Below, one piece after another: positions 7,802-15,936 of a DNA stretch of 64,000 nt. A program made the translations under genes and the position numbers. The stretch covers positions 4,402,001-4,466,000 of the forward strand of contig NZ_CP121196.1 in the NCBI RefSeq assembly GCF_039994875.1. Direction: 5' to 3'. Source of the stretch: Telmatobacter sp. DSM 110680 (GTDB taxonomy: Bacteria > Acidobacteriota > Terriglobia > Terriglobales > Acidobacteriaceae). The stretch's first letter is position 1; every line of letters starts with the position of its first letter. The notes below the pieces were generated by a model that worked only from the letters and a program-made list of their open reading frames with translations, was not told the DNA's origin and made no database searches.

Positions 7802-8616
7802 GCTGTCCACGCTGCAACGGGGCGATTTCCGCGCGCAGCTGCTGTGAATCCCATGTCCATCGAGATGCCACGGACGCATTGCAGCAGATGGTTGGCGATG
7901 GAGGGTAGTTTCTGCGCCGTTACGCGAAACGACGGTCCAGAGACACTGACCGCTGCCACAGGCTGACGTTGCGCGTCGAGTAGTGGAACCGCGATGCAGC
8001 GAAGACCCTCTTCCAATTCCTCGTCATCGACGGCATAACCGCGGCGGCGCGTTTTTTCGATCTCTGTGCGCAACGCCTCCGCATTGGCAATTGTCCGATG
8101 CGTGAACTTTTCAAACCGCGTCCGGCGGATGATTTCGTTGATCCGGTCCTCAGGGAGAAAAGCCAGCATCGCTTTGCCCACAGAGGTGCAGTGCACCGGG
8201 TTGCTCGAACCAACACGGGTGATCATGCGCACCGAGCGCGCCGGCTCGATCTTGTCGATATAGATAACTCTCGCCTGCTCAAGAATGCAAAGGTGCGCGG
8301 TTTCCTCTGTTTCGGCCACCAGGCGCCGAAGGTGGGGCTGGGCACGCTCGCGAAGATCATATTGCTCGATCGCACGATTCCCAAAATCAAAGAGCCGCAG
8401 ACCAAGCCGGAATTTGCCGCTCGTGGTGCGCTCCACCATGCGGTGCCGCTCCAGAACCATCAGGAAGCGGTGGGCTGTGCTTTTGTGGAGTTGCAGCGAT
8501 GAGGCGACTTGCGCAAGTCCTAGGGGAACCTCGCTCTCTCCCAGCAAATCAAGTACCGCAAAAGCCCGGTCCAGCGCTTGAACTTTATAAGTCCCTTGAG
8601 GGGCAGTGTCTCGCAT
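7798..8616 (-). CDS. IclR-family transcriptional regulator
   Basis: A 272-residue DNA-binding repressor or activator. The N-terminal winged helix-turn-helix (about residues 10-75) has VQALDRAFAVLDLLGES and the recognition region LHKSTAHRFLMVLERHRMVE. The C-terminal GAF-like IclR effector domain includes CTSVGKAMLAFLPED, the conserved GYAVDDEELEEGLRCIAVPL and AAVSVSGPSFRVT. Members often control aromatic or sugar catabolism; here the target is unclear, though a KdgK-like kinase gene is 2.5 kb away on the same strand. The ATG at 8616 is followed immediately by a good start region. The symmetric motifs upstream (8633-8673) may be its autoregulatory site. Confidence 0.9.
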   Translation of the reverse strand: MRDTAPQGTYKVQALDRAFAVLDLLGESEVPLGLAQVASSLQLHKSTAHRFLMVLERHRMVERTTSGKFRLGLRLFDFGNRAIEQYDLRERAQPHLRRLVAETEETAHLCILEQARVIYIDKIEPARSVRMITRVGSSNPVHCTSVGKAMLAFLPEDRINEIIRRTRFEKFTHRTIANAEALRTEIEKTRRRGYAVDDEELEEGLRCIAVPLLDAQRQPVAAVSVSGPSFRVTAQKLPSIANHLLQCVRGISMDMGFTAAARGNRPVAAWTA

Positions 8617-8632
8617 TTTGGTCCTCTATTCC

Positions 8633-8673
8633 GTCTATAAAGACAATTCTAGTCTCTCAGGATATGGGACTAG
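8633..8673. promoter_or_regulatory. candidate IclR operator region
   Basis: Two inverted repeats lie within 60 bases of the IclR gene start: GTCT-ATAA-AGAC (8633-8644) and CTAGTC ... GACTAG (8649-8654 with 8668-8673, 13-base spacer). IclR-family proteins commonly repress their own promoter through such sites. The assignment is inference from position and symmetry only. Confidence 0.4.
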
Positions 8674-8759
8674 AGTCAAGAAAATGGGACGAATCTCTCC
8701 AGAACGAGACGGAAGACTCTTTAGCGATTAACACACGGGCAATGTAATGAATGGGATAC

Positions 8760-10649
8760 CTACGCCGGAACCTCGTCCCCTTCGCCGGGAGCAAGGAACA
8801 GATTCTCTTCGAGGCCGTGCTGACGAGTGTAGAGATCGTAGTATCGTCCACCCAACGCAAACAGCTCCGCGTGGTTTCCGCGCTCTACAATTTTTCCCTG
8901 CTCCACAACCAAAATCTGGTCGGCCCGCCGGATTGTCGATAGCCGGTGGGCAATCACAAACGTCGTCCGTCCCACCATCAACTGATTCAATCCTGCCTGA
9001 ATCATTGCTTCTGACTCGGAATCGAGCGAACTTGTAGCCTCATCCAAGATCAGAATCCTCGGCTGGGCCAGCAGAGCCCGCGCAATTGAAAGCCGCTGCC
9101 GCTGTCCGCCGGATAGCTTCACGCCGCGCTCGCCGACGATTGTGTCGTAACCATCCGGAAAGCGCTCGGCAAATTCATCGACACGCGCCGTTCGGCAGGC
9201 AAAGAGGAACTGCTCCTCGGTAGCATCCGGACGGGAAAACATGATGTTCTCGCGAATCGATCCGTCAAATAGAAACGAGTCCTGCAGCACCACGCCCAGT
9301 TGGGACCGGTACGTATTCAGATCTACACTGGCCAAATCGATTCCGTCCACCAGCACCTGCCCGCTGGTTGGTGAGTGGAATGCGCAAATCAGGCTGATGA
9401 CCGTCGACTTGCCCGAGCCCGACGAGCCCACCAGGGCGGTCACTGTTCCCTGCTCCGCTTCAAAGCTGATTCCGTGTAGCACGGGCTTGTCCGTTTCATA
9501 GGCAAACTCTACTTTGTCAAAGCGCACATTGCCTTCGATGGACGGCATCTTCAATTTGCGCTTGGGATCCTGATTCTCTTCGAGCTCAGCCATGATTTCG
9601 CGGGTGCGGTCTAACCCTGCGAAAGCTTCAGTAAGTTGAGTTCCAATGTTTACGATCTGAAAGATCGGCATGACCATGATGGCCAGAAACATGTTGTAGC
9701 TGAAATAGTCGCCGACGGTCCAACTGTGGCTCAAGACCGCGTGGCCACCTAGCCACATCACCAGCGCTGAAACCATTCCCAGCACAGTGGTTGATGCGGA
9801 TCCAAGCACGCTGGTCAGTGTCAGCGACTTCATCACGTTCGTCAGCAGTCTTTCTACGCCGACTCCGAAGACACTCGCCTCGCGCTCTTCGGCGTGGTAG
9901 CCCTTAATCACGCGAACGCCGCCGAGAGACTCAGTCAGCCGGCCTGTGACTTCCGCGTTGATTTTGGCTCTCTCACGGAAAATGGGCCGGATCTTTTTGA
10001 ACGCATATTGCAGGACGAATACGAACAAGCCCACAACAGAGAAGACTGTCAGAGTAACAAGAGCGCTGCGATGCAGCAGATAGACAAATGCCAGAACTGC
10101 GGTGAGCAGGCCGCCTACGAATTCCACGAGCCCGGTGCCCACCAGATTTCGGACACCTTCCACGTCAGACATGATGCGCGCTACTAAAGTGCCGGTCCGG
10201 TTCTCGTCGTAGTAAGCAACAGACAACAATCCAACATGCCGTTGCACTTGGCGTCGCATCTCGGCAATCAGCCTTTGGCCGGCTTTCGAAAGCAATTGCG
10301 TCAATGAGAAAGACGTGATTGCCTGAACGATCATCGCGGAAAAGACCAGAGCGATAATCTTTGGCAGCAGTTCAGGATGGGGATTGGTCGGCGAAAGAAC
10401 CTTGTCCAGCAAAGTCTTGGATGTATAAGGAAGCACCAATCCTGCAACGCGGTTGACGGCCATCAGTGCCATCCCCGCAACCAGTAGACCTTTACGTGGC
10501 GCTATCAGCGCCTTGATCTCCGGCCAAAGTGCCTTGAGATTCGGCTTGCGCTTCGGCACCTCGGTTGCGCGAGCCCGAGCGCTGCCACCACGCGGCGACC
10601 TCTCCGCGCTGTGTGCCAACCCCATTCCACCGCCGCGCATTGTGCTCAT
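8760..10649 (-). CDS. ABC exporter half-transporter (MsbA/multidrug type)
   Basis: A 629-residue fused permease-ATPase that should act as a dimer in the inner membrane, exporting lipids, drugs or peptides; the substrate cannot be read from the sequence. After a basic N-terminal tail come six membrane helices (about residues 50-340). The nucleotide-binding domain has Walker A GSSGSGKST, Q-loop LGVVLQDSFLFDGSIRENI, signature LSGGQRQR, Walker B ILILDEATSSLD and switch IAHRLST, all intact. Length matches the family. The start ATG is three bases after the stop of the small membrane protein gene, so the two are cotranscribed. Confidence 0.93.
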   Translation of the reverse strand: MSTMRGGGMGLAHSAERSPRGGSARARATEVPKRKPNLKALWPEIKALIAPRKGLLVAGMALMAVNRVAGLVLPYTSKTLLDKVLSPTNPHPELLPKIIALVFSAMIVQAITSFSLTQLLSKAGQRLIAEMRRQVQRHVGLLSVAYYDENRTGTLVARIMSDVEGVRNLVGTGLVEFVGGLLTAVLAFVYLLHRSALVTLTVFSVVGLFVFVLQYAFKKIRPIFRERAKINAEVTGRLTESLGGVRVIKGYHAEEREASVFGVGVERLLTNVMKSLTLTSVLGSASTTVLGMVSALVMWLGGHAVLSHSWTVGDYFSYNMFLAIMVMPIFQIVNIGTQLTEAFAGLDRTREIMAELEENQDPKRKLKMPSIEGNVRFDKVEFAYETDKPVLHGISFEAEQGTVTALVGSSGSGKSTVISLICAFHSPTSGQVLVDGIDLASVDLNTYRSQLGVVLQDSFLFDGSIRENIMFSRPDATEEQFLFACRTARVDEFAERFPDGYDTIVGERGVKLSGGQRQRLSIARALLAQPRILILDEATSSLDSESEAMIQAGLNQLMVGRTTFVIAHRLSTIRRADQILVVEQGKIVERGNHAELFALGGRYYDLYTRQHGLEENLFLAPGEGDEVPA

Positions 10650-10652
10650 CTG

Positions 10653-11033
10653 TTAAACCTTCCCCGAACGGCGCGCGGCAATAAAAGACCGCACGCACAA
10701 GACCACGTAAAGCAGCAACAAACCAGTCATTGTCAGCTTTGAGGCCAGCGCAATCTCATCTAGTTGAAGTCCCGCAGACTTTGCATGCACATACCCGCGA
10801 ACAGCTTCGATTGCCCCGCCGACGAAACCAACAAGCCCGATTGTCACGTTGATGTGCATAAAGAGTTTGCGTCGAGACTCGCTCGGGCTGATTGCTAACA
10901 AGCCGCCTACTCCCAGCGCGACGCCAAACCACGTGGGAATTAGCGCCGTCACGTGCTGGGCGCCCGTCCCAAAATATCCGGCCAGACCAAGTGCAATTGA
11001 AAGAAGAGCAAAGACCAGTGTGACTTTTGCCAA
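10653..11033 (-). CDS. small four-helix membrane protein of unknown function
   Basis: A 126-residue integral membrane protein with four hydrophobic segments (about residues 3-20, 30-47, 60-78, 98-117). The loop SPSESRRKLFMHINVTIGL between helices 2 and 3 is the most distinctive part; I do not recognise a family. I chose the TTG at 11033 because AAGGAGAGG lies 6-8 bases upstream, while the longer frame from 11063 has no ribosome-binding site. It ends three bases before the ABC exporter starts, so it may be an accessory subunit; that is inference. Confidence 0.72.
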   Translation of the reverse strand: MAKVTLVFALLSIALGLAGYFGTGAQHVTALIPTWFGVALGVGGLLAISPSESRRKLFMHINVTIGLVGFVGGAIEAVRGYVHAKSAGLQLDEIALASKLTMTGLLLLYVVLCVRSFIAARRSGKV

Positions 11034-11120
11034 GCAAAAACCTCTCCTTGAGGCTGAGGTCAAGAATACCAGTCTTGTAGATGCCGGTCAGTGCCGTCTT
11101 GATTCCGAGAATCGGTTTAG

Positions 11121-12203
11121 CTAGCGTTGAATACGCGCCGAAGCACCCTGCGCAAACGCCCGCACCTGATCGAGAGTCGCCATGGTTGTATCGCCCGGGA
11201 ACGTGGTCAACAGCGCTCCGTGCGCCCACCCCAGCTTCAGGGCATTTTCAGGTGATTCGCTGCTTAACAGCCCATAGATGAATCCAGCCGCGAATCCATC
11301 CCCGCCGCCTACGCGATCCAGTACTTCCAGTTCTGCAGTGGGAGCGGTAAAGGTTTTGCCCCCGATCCACGCCACCGCGCTCCAGCTGTGCCGGCTGGTG
11401 GAGTGAACCTCGCGCAAAGTCGTCGCCACGATCTTAACGTGCGGCAACTTCTTAACAACCTCGTCCATCATGCCGAAAAATACGCTGGGATCGAGCTTCG
11501 ACTTTGCCGCCACTTCCGGCCCTGGAATGCCTAATCCCTTTTGCAGGTCTTCCTCGTTCCCCACGAGCACGTCTACATTCTCGACGATTCGTGCGATGGT
11601 CTCGACCGCGCGCTTGTCCCCGCCATGAATCTTCCAAAGCTTCTCGCGGAAGTTCAGGTCGAATGAAGTAACCGCGCCTGCAGCCTTCGCTTCCCGCATC
11701 ATCTCCGCGGCAAGTTCCGCTGTCGTTGCAGAGAGGGCCGCAAAGATGCCGCCGCTATGAACCCAGCGCACACCTCCGGCAAAGATCGCCTTCCAGTCGA
11801 AGTCTCCCGGCTTCAGGCGAGCGGCCGCTTCGTTGGCTCGATTGTAAAAAACTACCGGTCCCCTCAAACCAAACCCGCGATCGCTATAGACAGTCGCCAT
11901 GTTCGGGCCGGAGACGCCATCATGCTTGAAGTGCTTGTAGATCGGCTTTACACCCATCGCGAGCACGCGCTCCGCGATGAGATCACCAATCGGGTAGTCC
12001 GACATCGCCGAAGCAATTGAAGTCTTGAGCCCAAAGCAATTTGAAAGATTCGCAGCAACATTAAACTCGCCACCGCTTACATGAATGTGGCATTCCGTTG
12101 CCTTTCGAAACGGGATAATCCCCGGATCGAGCCGATGCACCAGCGCTCCCAGCGAAAGAAAATCTATCGCGCCATCGTTAGGAATCTTCAAGTCATCGGC
12201 CAT
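11121..12203 (-). CDS. PfkB-family sugar kinase (2-keto-3-deoxygluconate kinase-like)
   Basis: A 360-residue ribokinase-fold kinase. The N-terminus has FLSLGALVHRLDPG and the substrate-site GGEFNVAANLS, typical of the KdgK branch. The C-terminal PfkB signature DRVGGGDGFAAGFIYGLL carries the catalytic Asp and anion hole. ASFDLNFREKLW-like residues (here SFDLNFREKLW) fit sugar-acid kinases that phosphorylate 2-keto-3-deoxygluconate in Entner-Doudoroff-type pathways; ribokinase or fructokinase activity is an alternative. The ATG at 12203 follows GAGGAG at normal distance; seven extra in-frame codons precede it. It lies 87 bases upstream of the small membrane protein and ABC exporter genes, perhaps one transcript. 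Confidence 0.85.
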   Translation of the reverse strand: MADDLKIPNDGAIDFLSLGALVHRLDPGIIPFRKATECHIHVSGGEFNVAANLSNCFGLKTSIASAMSDYPIGDLIAERVLAMGVKPIYKHFKHDGVSGPNMATVYSDRGFGLRGPVVFYNRANEAAARLKPGDFDWKAIFAGGVRWVHSGGIFAALSATTAELAAEMMREAKAAGAVTSFDLNFREKLWKIHGGDKRAVETIARIVENVDVLVGNEEDLQKGLGIPGPEVAAKSKLDPSVFFGMMDEVVKKLPHVKIVATTLREVHSTSRHSWSAVAWIGGKTFTAPTAELEVLDRVGGGDGFAAGFIYGLLSSESPENALKLGWAHGALLTTFPGDTTMATLDQVRAFAQGASARIQR

Positions 12204-12255
12204 GTTCTCATCGCTCCTCTGCATCCCGTCCGCTACGTCCGATCGGCTGAAACTT

Positions 12256-13155
12256 CTATGCTCCCAGTGACTGCTTCACATCTGCAACGACCTGCTCAGG
12301 CGTCCACTCGTTTCCCTGATAGAACTTCAACACTTTTCCATCCCGACCGATCAGCGTTGTTGACAAAGTGTGCGTAATCGTACCGTCTGACGCATCGGTC
12401 ATCCCCACGTTGAAGAACTTTGCCATCTCTGTCAACACCGGCTTCTCTGGCACCGCAAAGTCCCAATGCGCAAATGCAGTCGGCGCGTCCGTTCCCATGT
12501 ACTGCTCACCGTACGCTTTCAGCCGGTCCGGGGTATCGTGCTCCGGATCGAAGCTCACGCAGACCAGATGCATCTTACCCTTAAGTGCCGGATCAGCGGC
12601 AAGCTGCTTGTCAATTACCGCAAAATTCCGCGTCACCAGAGGACAGAAATTCGGCAATGGGCATCGCGTGTAGATGAAAGTGATGAGGAGTTCTTGGCCA
12701 CGAAACTGGTTCAGGTGTATCGCCCGCCCATCCTGATTGCGCAGTTTGAAATCGGGCACCGCATCGCCCCCAGCCGGAACGTGATAGATCACAGCGGGTC
12801 TGTAATCGGGCCTGCCCTGGGCAACAATAACGATATGATCCAACAGCACCGTGGCATCGTCGCCCTGCGATACCAGAACATCAGCGGTAATGACGTCGCC
12901 GGGGTGCAGCTCGCTGAGGATGCTCGCATCCTTCAGCTTGTAGGGCATCGTCATCGCATCCATATAACCGGGGATCGCGTCGTGGTTCAGCGTGACTTCG
13001 CCGGTCGAAGGATTGGTGGACATCACCTTACCACGCAATTTGTAGACTTTGTAGGAAGAGGTCTGCGCGGAATCTGCCACCCCGTTCTGCTGGCGATGGC
13101 ACCCTGAAAATAGCGCTGTTCCGATAACTACACAAACAAACAGTTTCCGTATCAC
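12256..13155 (-). CDS. SCO1/SenC lipoprotein with N-terminal CusF-like copper domain
   Basis: A 299-residue exported copper chaperone. Signal peptide with lipobox (TALFSGC, Cys about residue 19). Residues about 35-115 resemble the copper-binding CusF/CopK-like fold: KLRGKVMSTNPSTGEVTLNH and IPGYMDAMTMPYKL, with a Met-rich MDAMTM. Residues about 130-295 are the thioredoxin-like SCO domain: PDFKLRNQDGRAIHLNQFRG, YTRCPLPNFCPLV and the distal His in THTLSTTL. The metal motif is C-x5-C rather than the usual C-x3-C. SCO proteins metallate the CuA site of cytochrome oxidase or handle periplasmic copper. The start is a GTG with weak signals and may be a few codons off. Confidence 0.88.
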   Translation of the reverse strand: MIRKLFVCVVIGTALFSGCHRQQNGVADSAQTSSYKVYKLRGKVMSTNPSTGEVTLNHDAIPGYMDAMTMPYKLKDASILSELHPGDVITADVLVSQGDDATVLLDHIVIVAQGRPDYRPAVIYHVPAGGDAVPDFKLRNQDGRAIHLNQFRGQELLITFIYTRCPLPNFCPLVTRNFAVIDKQLAADPALKGKMHLVCVSFDPEHDTPDRLKAYGEQYMGTDAPTAFAHWDFAVPEKPVLTEMAKFFNVGMTDASDGTITHTLSTTLIGRDGKVLKFYQGNEWTPEQVVADVKQSLGA

Positions 13156-13233
13156 CCCTTAGTTTACAACCTGCCATGTTTCCCACAGACTCCACGCGTT
13201 TCGCTCGGTCGCGCAAGGGCGTATAACGCAGAT

Positions 13234-15936
13234 ATGGGCACTCAATTAGGGGCCGAACTCGACGCATGGTTGCGCGAAGGCGGAGTTATGGTCGCCTCGA
13301 GCGACCGTGCGGCCCGCGCACTGCAGGCCGATTTCCATCGCCGACGCCGTGTCGAGGGGCTATCTACGTGGCCAATGCCCAACATTGTTGACTGGAAGAC
13401 CTTTGTCCGCACCGCATGGGAAGAGCGCAACCTCGACGGGCGTATTCTGCTCAACTCCGCGCAAGAGCAATCCATCTGGGCGCAGATCATCCACAGCGAC
13501 AAGCATCTGCCGACCATGCTCCCGGCTTCAGTCCGCCGCCTCGCCTCCATGGCGATGGAAGCCCACGATTTGCTTTGCTCCTACGCGCCCCAGTTCCTAC
13601 GCAAATCTTCGCGCGTCAGTTGGGATCAAGACGCAGGAGAGTTCGGCAAATGGCTGGCCTCTTTTGACGACCACTGCGCTAAAAACAGCCTGATCAGCCC
13701 CAGTCGCCTGCCGCTGGAATTAATTGCCCAATTGATGGATGACTCATCAGGTCGATCACCACTGTGCATTGCCGGCTTCGATCGCCTGGTTCTAACGCAA
13801 CGCCGGCTCTTCGACGCATGGGGTCCTTGGAAACAATTTACGTTGCAAGATACGACTGCGCACCCGAGTTTCTATTCCGTTCGCGATGGCCGGACTGAAC
13901 TTGAATCCTGTGCCTGGTGGTGCCGCGAACAACTCGCATCGAACCCACACAAGCGTCTGCTCGTGGTTACGCAGGACCTATCCCAGAGGCGCGGCGAAAT
14001 CGAACGCGCCTTCCTTCGTTTCAAGGATGGTGACGCGCGGCAACCGTTTGAGTTCTCGCTGGGAATCGCTCTAACTTCAGTTCCACTCGCGCGCTCCGCC
14101 CTGTTGCTACTGCGTTGGCTTGGCGATGCACTGGATGAAAACGAAATCGATTGGCTCCTCGCAAGCGGTCTCGCGGCGACGCCGGATGAATCTGCGGATC
14201 TGCAGGATTACATGCGCAGACTCCGCAGTCGCGACTTGCAGCGCATGCAATGGTCTCTCGAAGCATTTCTGAACCAAACTCGATCCGGACTTTCGTTGCC
14301 GCTCCAGTGGACTCAACGGACGCTCACTGCCCAGCGCAGCCTGAAGCAATCGGGCAATTTGCAGAATCCCATCGACTGGGCAGATACCGTTCCGCACCTG
14401 CTCGAGACAATAGGCTGGCCAGCCGAGAAATCCCAAAGCAGTGTCGCGTTTCAGGCGCAGCGTCGCTGGCAGCAGGCATTGGATACTGCCGGTTCATTGG
14501 GCTTCGATGGCCGCCGTATCGACTGGTGCGAATTTCTCAGTGAACTTCAGCGCGCAGCCGACGAGTCGCTGTTTGCGCCGCAGTCCATCGATGCGCCTAT
14601 CCAGATCGCGGGACCTGCCGAATCCGCCGGACTTACTGCCGACGCCATCTGGTTCCTTGGTGCCGACGACGACTCTTGGCCTGGGAGCTCGGCGATGCAT
14701 CCCTTCCTGCCTCTTCACGTGCAACGAGATTCCGCAATGCCACACTCCTCCCCGCAACTGGACTGGCAATTCTCTTCCGCCATCACCCAACGTCTGCTTG
14801 CCTCGGCAGCTGAAGTCCATTTCAGTTGTGGGTTGCAGAGTGAAGAAGTGGAGACCAGTCCCTCGCGCCTCATCGCGCAGATTGCGGGCAAGCCACAGGC
14901 CCTACCCGCGTGGATGGCACCGCCGCCCTTCGACCCACCCATCGCCAAGCCTTTTCCCGATTCAAGCCGCGTTACCTTCTCTCAACATCGTCTCCACGGC
15001 GGAGCAAGCGCTCTTTCTGCGCAGTCGCAGTGTCCGTTCAAAGCGTTTACCACTGCGCGTCTCGATGCGAAGTCATGGGATGCCGCAGAGTTTGGACTGA
15101 CCGCCAAGCAGCGCGGGCAGCTTCTTCACGATGTTCTTCACTCGGTGTGGTCGGGTCCACCGCGTGGCATCAGAACCCACTCCGATTTGATCGCACAAGC
15201 CGATCTCGTTTCTTTCGTCCGCAATCACGTTCGCAATGCTTTGCGGAAAAAAGTTCCCGACGCGGTTCGCGAACGGATGCCGGCACCTTATCTTGACCTC
15301 GAAGAAACACGCCTGGTTCGCCTCGTCACGGAGTGGCTAAAATTCGAATCTACGCGCGTTCCGTTCACGGTTGAAGAAACGGAAGCCGTTCGCACCGTTA
15401 CGATCGCCGGACTGGAAATGAACCTTCGCCTCGATCGAGTTGACCGACTCATCGATGACTCTCCGCTGGTCATCGATTACAAGACTGGCACTGTTGATCC
15501 GAGGTCGTGGGAGCCGCCGCGACCGGACGATTTGCAGTTACCTCTCTACAAGGTTCTCGGGCTTGAGCCGATGCAGCCGTCCCTATTTGATAGCTACGGG
15601 GGTCCTGCCAGCGGAGGTTTGGTTTTTGCCAAGGTCCGTCCCGGCGACACGTGCTTTGCAGGCCGCGTTGCCGACGCTGTGAAGACGATCGATCCGAGTC
15701 TCACCGGAAAGAGCACCCTGGTCAAACGAAAGCTCACGGGCTTGGACGAATCGAATTGGAAGGAATACATCATTCGAATGGCCAAGGACTTCATCGATGG
15801 CCACGCCGAAGCCGATCCACGCGACTATCCAAAGACTTGCGAGCGCTGCGGGCTTCAGTCTGTCTGCCGAATCCAGGAACCCGAAAACCGAGCACGCCTT
15901 CAAGGTGAAATGAAGGAGGACGATGATGAAGGCTAG
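13234..15936 (+). CDS. AddB/RecB-like PD-(D/E)XK nuclease, recombination subunit
   Basis: A 900-residue probable subunit of a two-gene helicase-nuclease for double-strand break repair. The N-terminal two thirds is a degenerate helicase-like region with few motifs. The C-terminal RecB-type nuclease shows LRLDRVDRLIDDSPLVIDYKTG (written across ~735-753; Asp748 and Lys750) and DLQLPLYKVLGL. Cysteines in QCPFKAF (~600) and TCERCGLQSVC (~867-876) fit the [4Fe-4S] staple of AddB-type nucleases. It resembles the group annotated as 'probable DNA repair protein' next to an AddA-like helicase. The 3' end overlaps the next gene by 14 bases, so the two products should form one complex. Confidence 0.85.
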   Translation: MGTQLGAELDAWLREGGVMVASSDRAARALQADFHRRRRVEGLSTWPMPNIVDWKTFVRTAWEERNLDGRILLNSAQEQSIWAQIIHSDKHLPTMLPASVRRLASMAMEAHDLLCSYAPQFLRKSSRVSWDQDAGEFGKWLASFDDHCAKNSLISPSRLPLELIAQLMDDSSGRSPLCIAGFDRLVLTQRRLFDAWGPWKQFTLQDTTAHPSFYSVRDGRTELESCAWWCREQLASNPHKRLLVVTQDLSQRRGEIERAFLRFKDGDARQPFEFSLGIALTSVPLARSALLLLRWLGDALDENEIDWLLASGLAATPDESADLQDYMRRLRSRDLQRMQWSLEAFLNQTRSGLSLPLQWTQRTLTAQRSLKQSGNLQNPIDWADTVPHLLETIGWPAEKSQSSVAFQAQRRWQQALDTAGSLGFDGRRIDWCEFLSELQRAADESLFAPQSIDAPIQIAGPAESAGLTADAIWFLGADDDSWPGSSAMHPFLPLHVQRDSAMPHSSPQLDWQFSSAITQRLLASAAEVHFSCGLQSEEVETSPSRLIAQIAGKPQALPAWMAPPPFDPPIAKPFPDSSRVTFSQHRLHGGASALSAQSQCPFKAFTTARLDAKSWDAAEFGLTAKQRGQLLHDVLHSVWSGPPRGIRTHSDLIAQADLVSFVRNHVRNALRKKVPDAVRERMPAPYLDLEETRLVRLVTEWLKFESTRVPFTVEETEAVRTVTIAGLEMNLRLDRVDRLIDDSPLVIDYKTGTVDPRSWEPPRPDDLQLPLYKVLGLEPMQPSLFDSYGGPASGGLVFAKVRPGDTCFAGRVADAVKTIDPSLTGKSTLVKRKLTGLDESNWKEYIIRMAKDFIDGHAEADPRDYPKTCERCGLQSVCRIQEPENRARLQGEMKEDDDEG

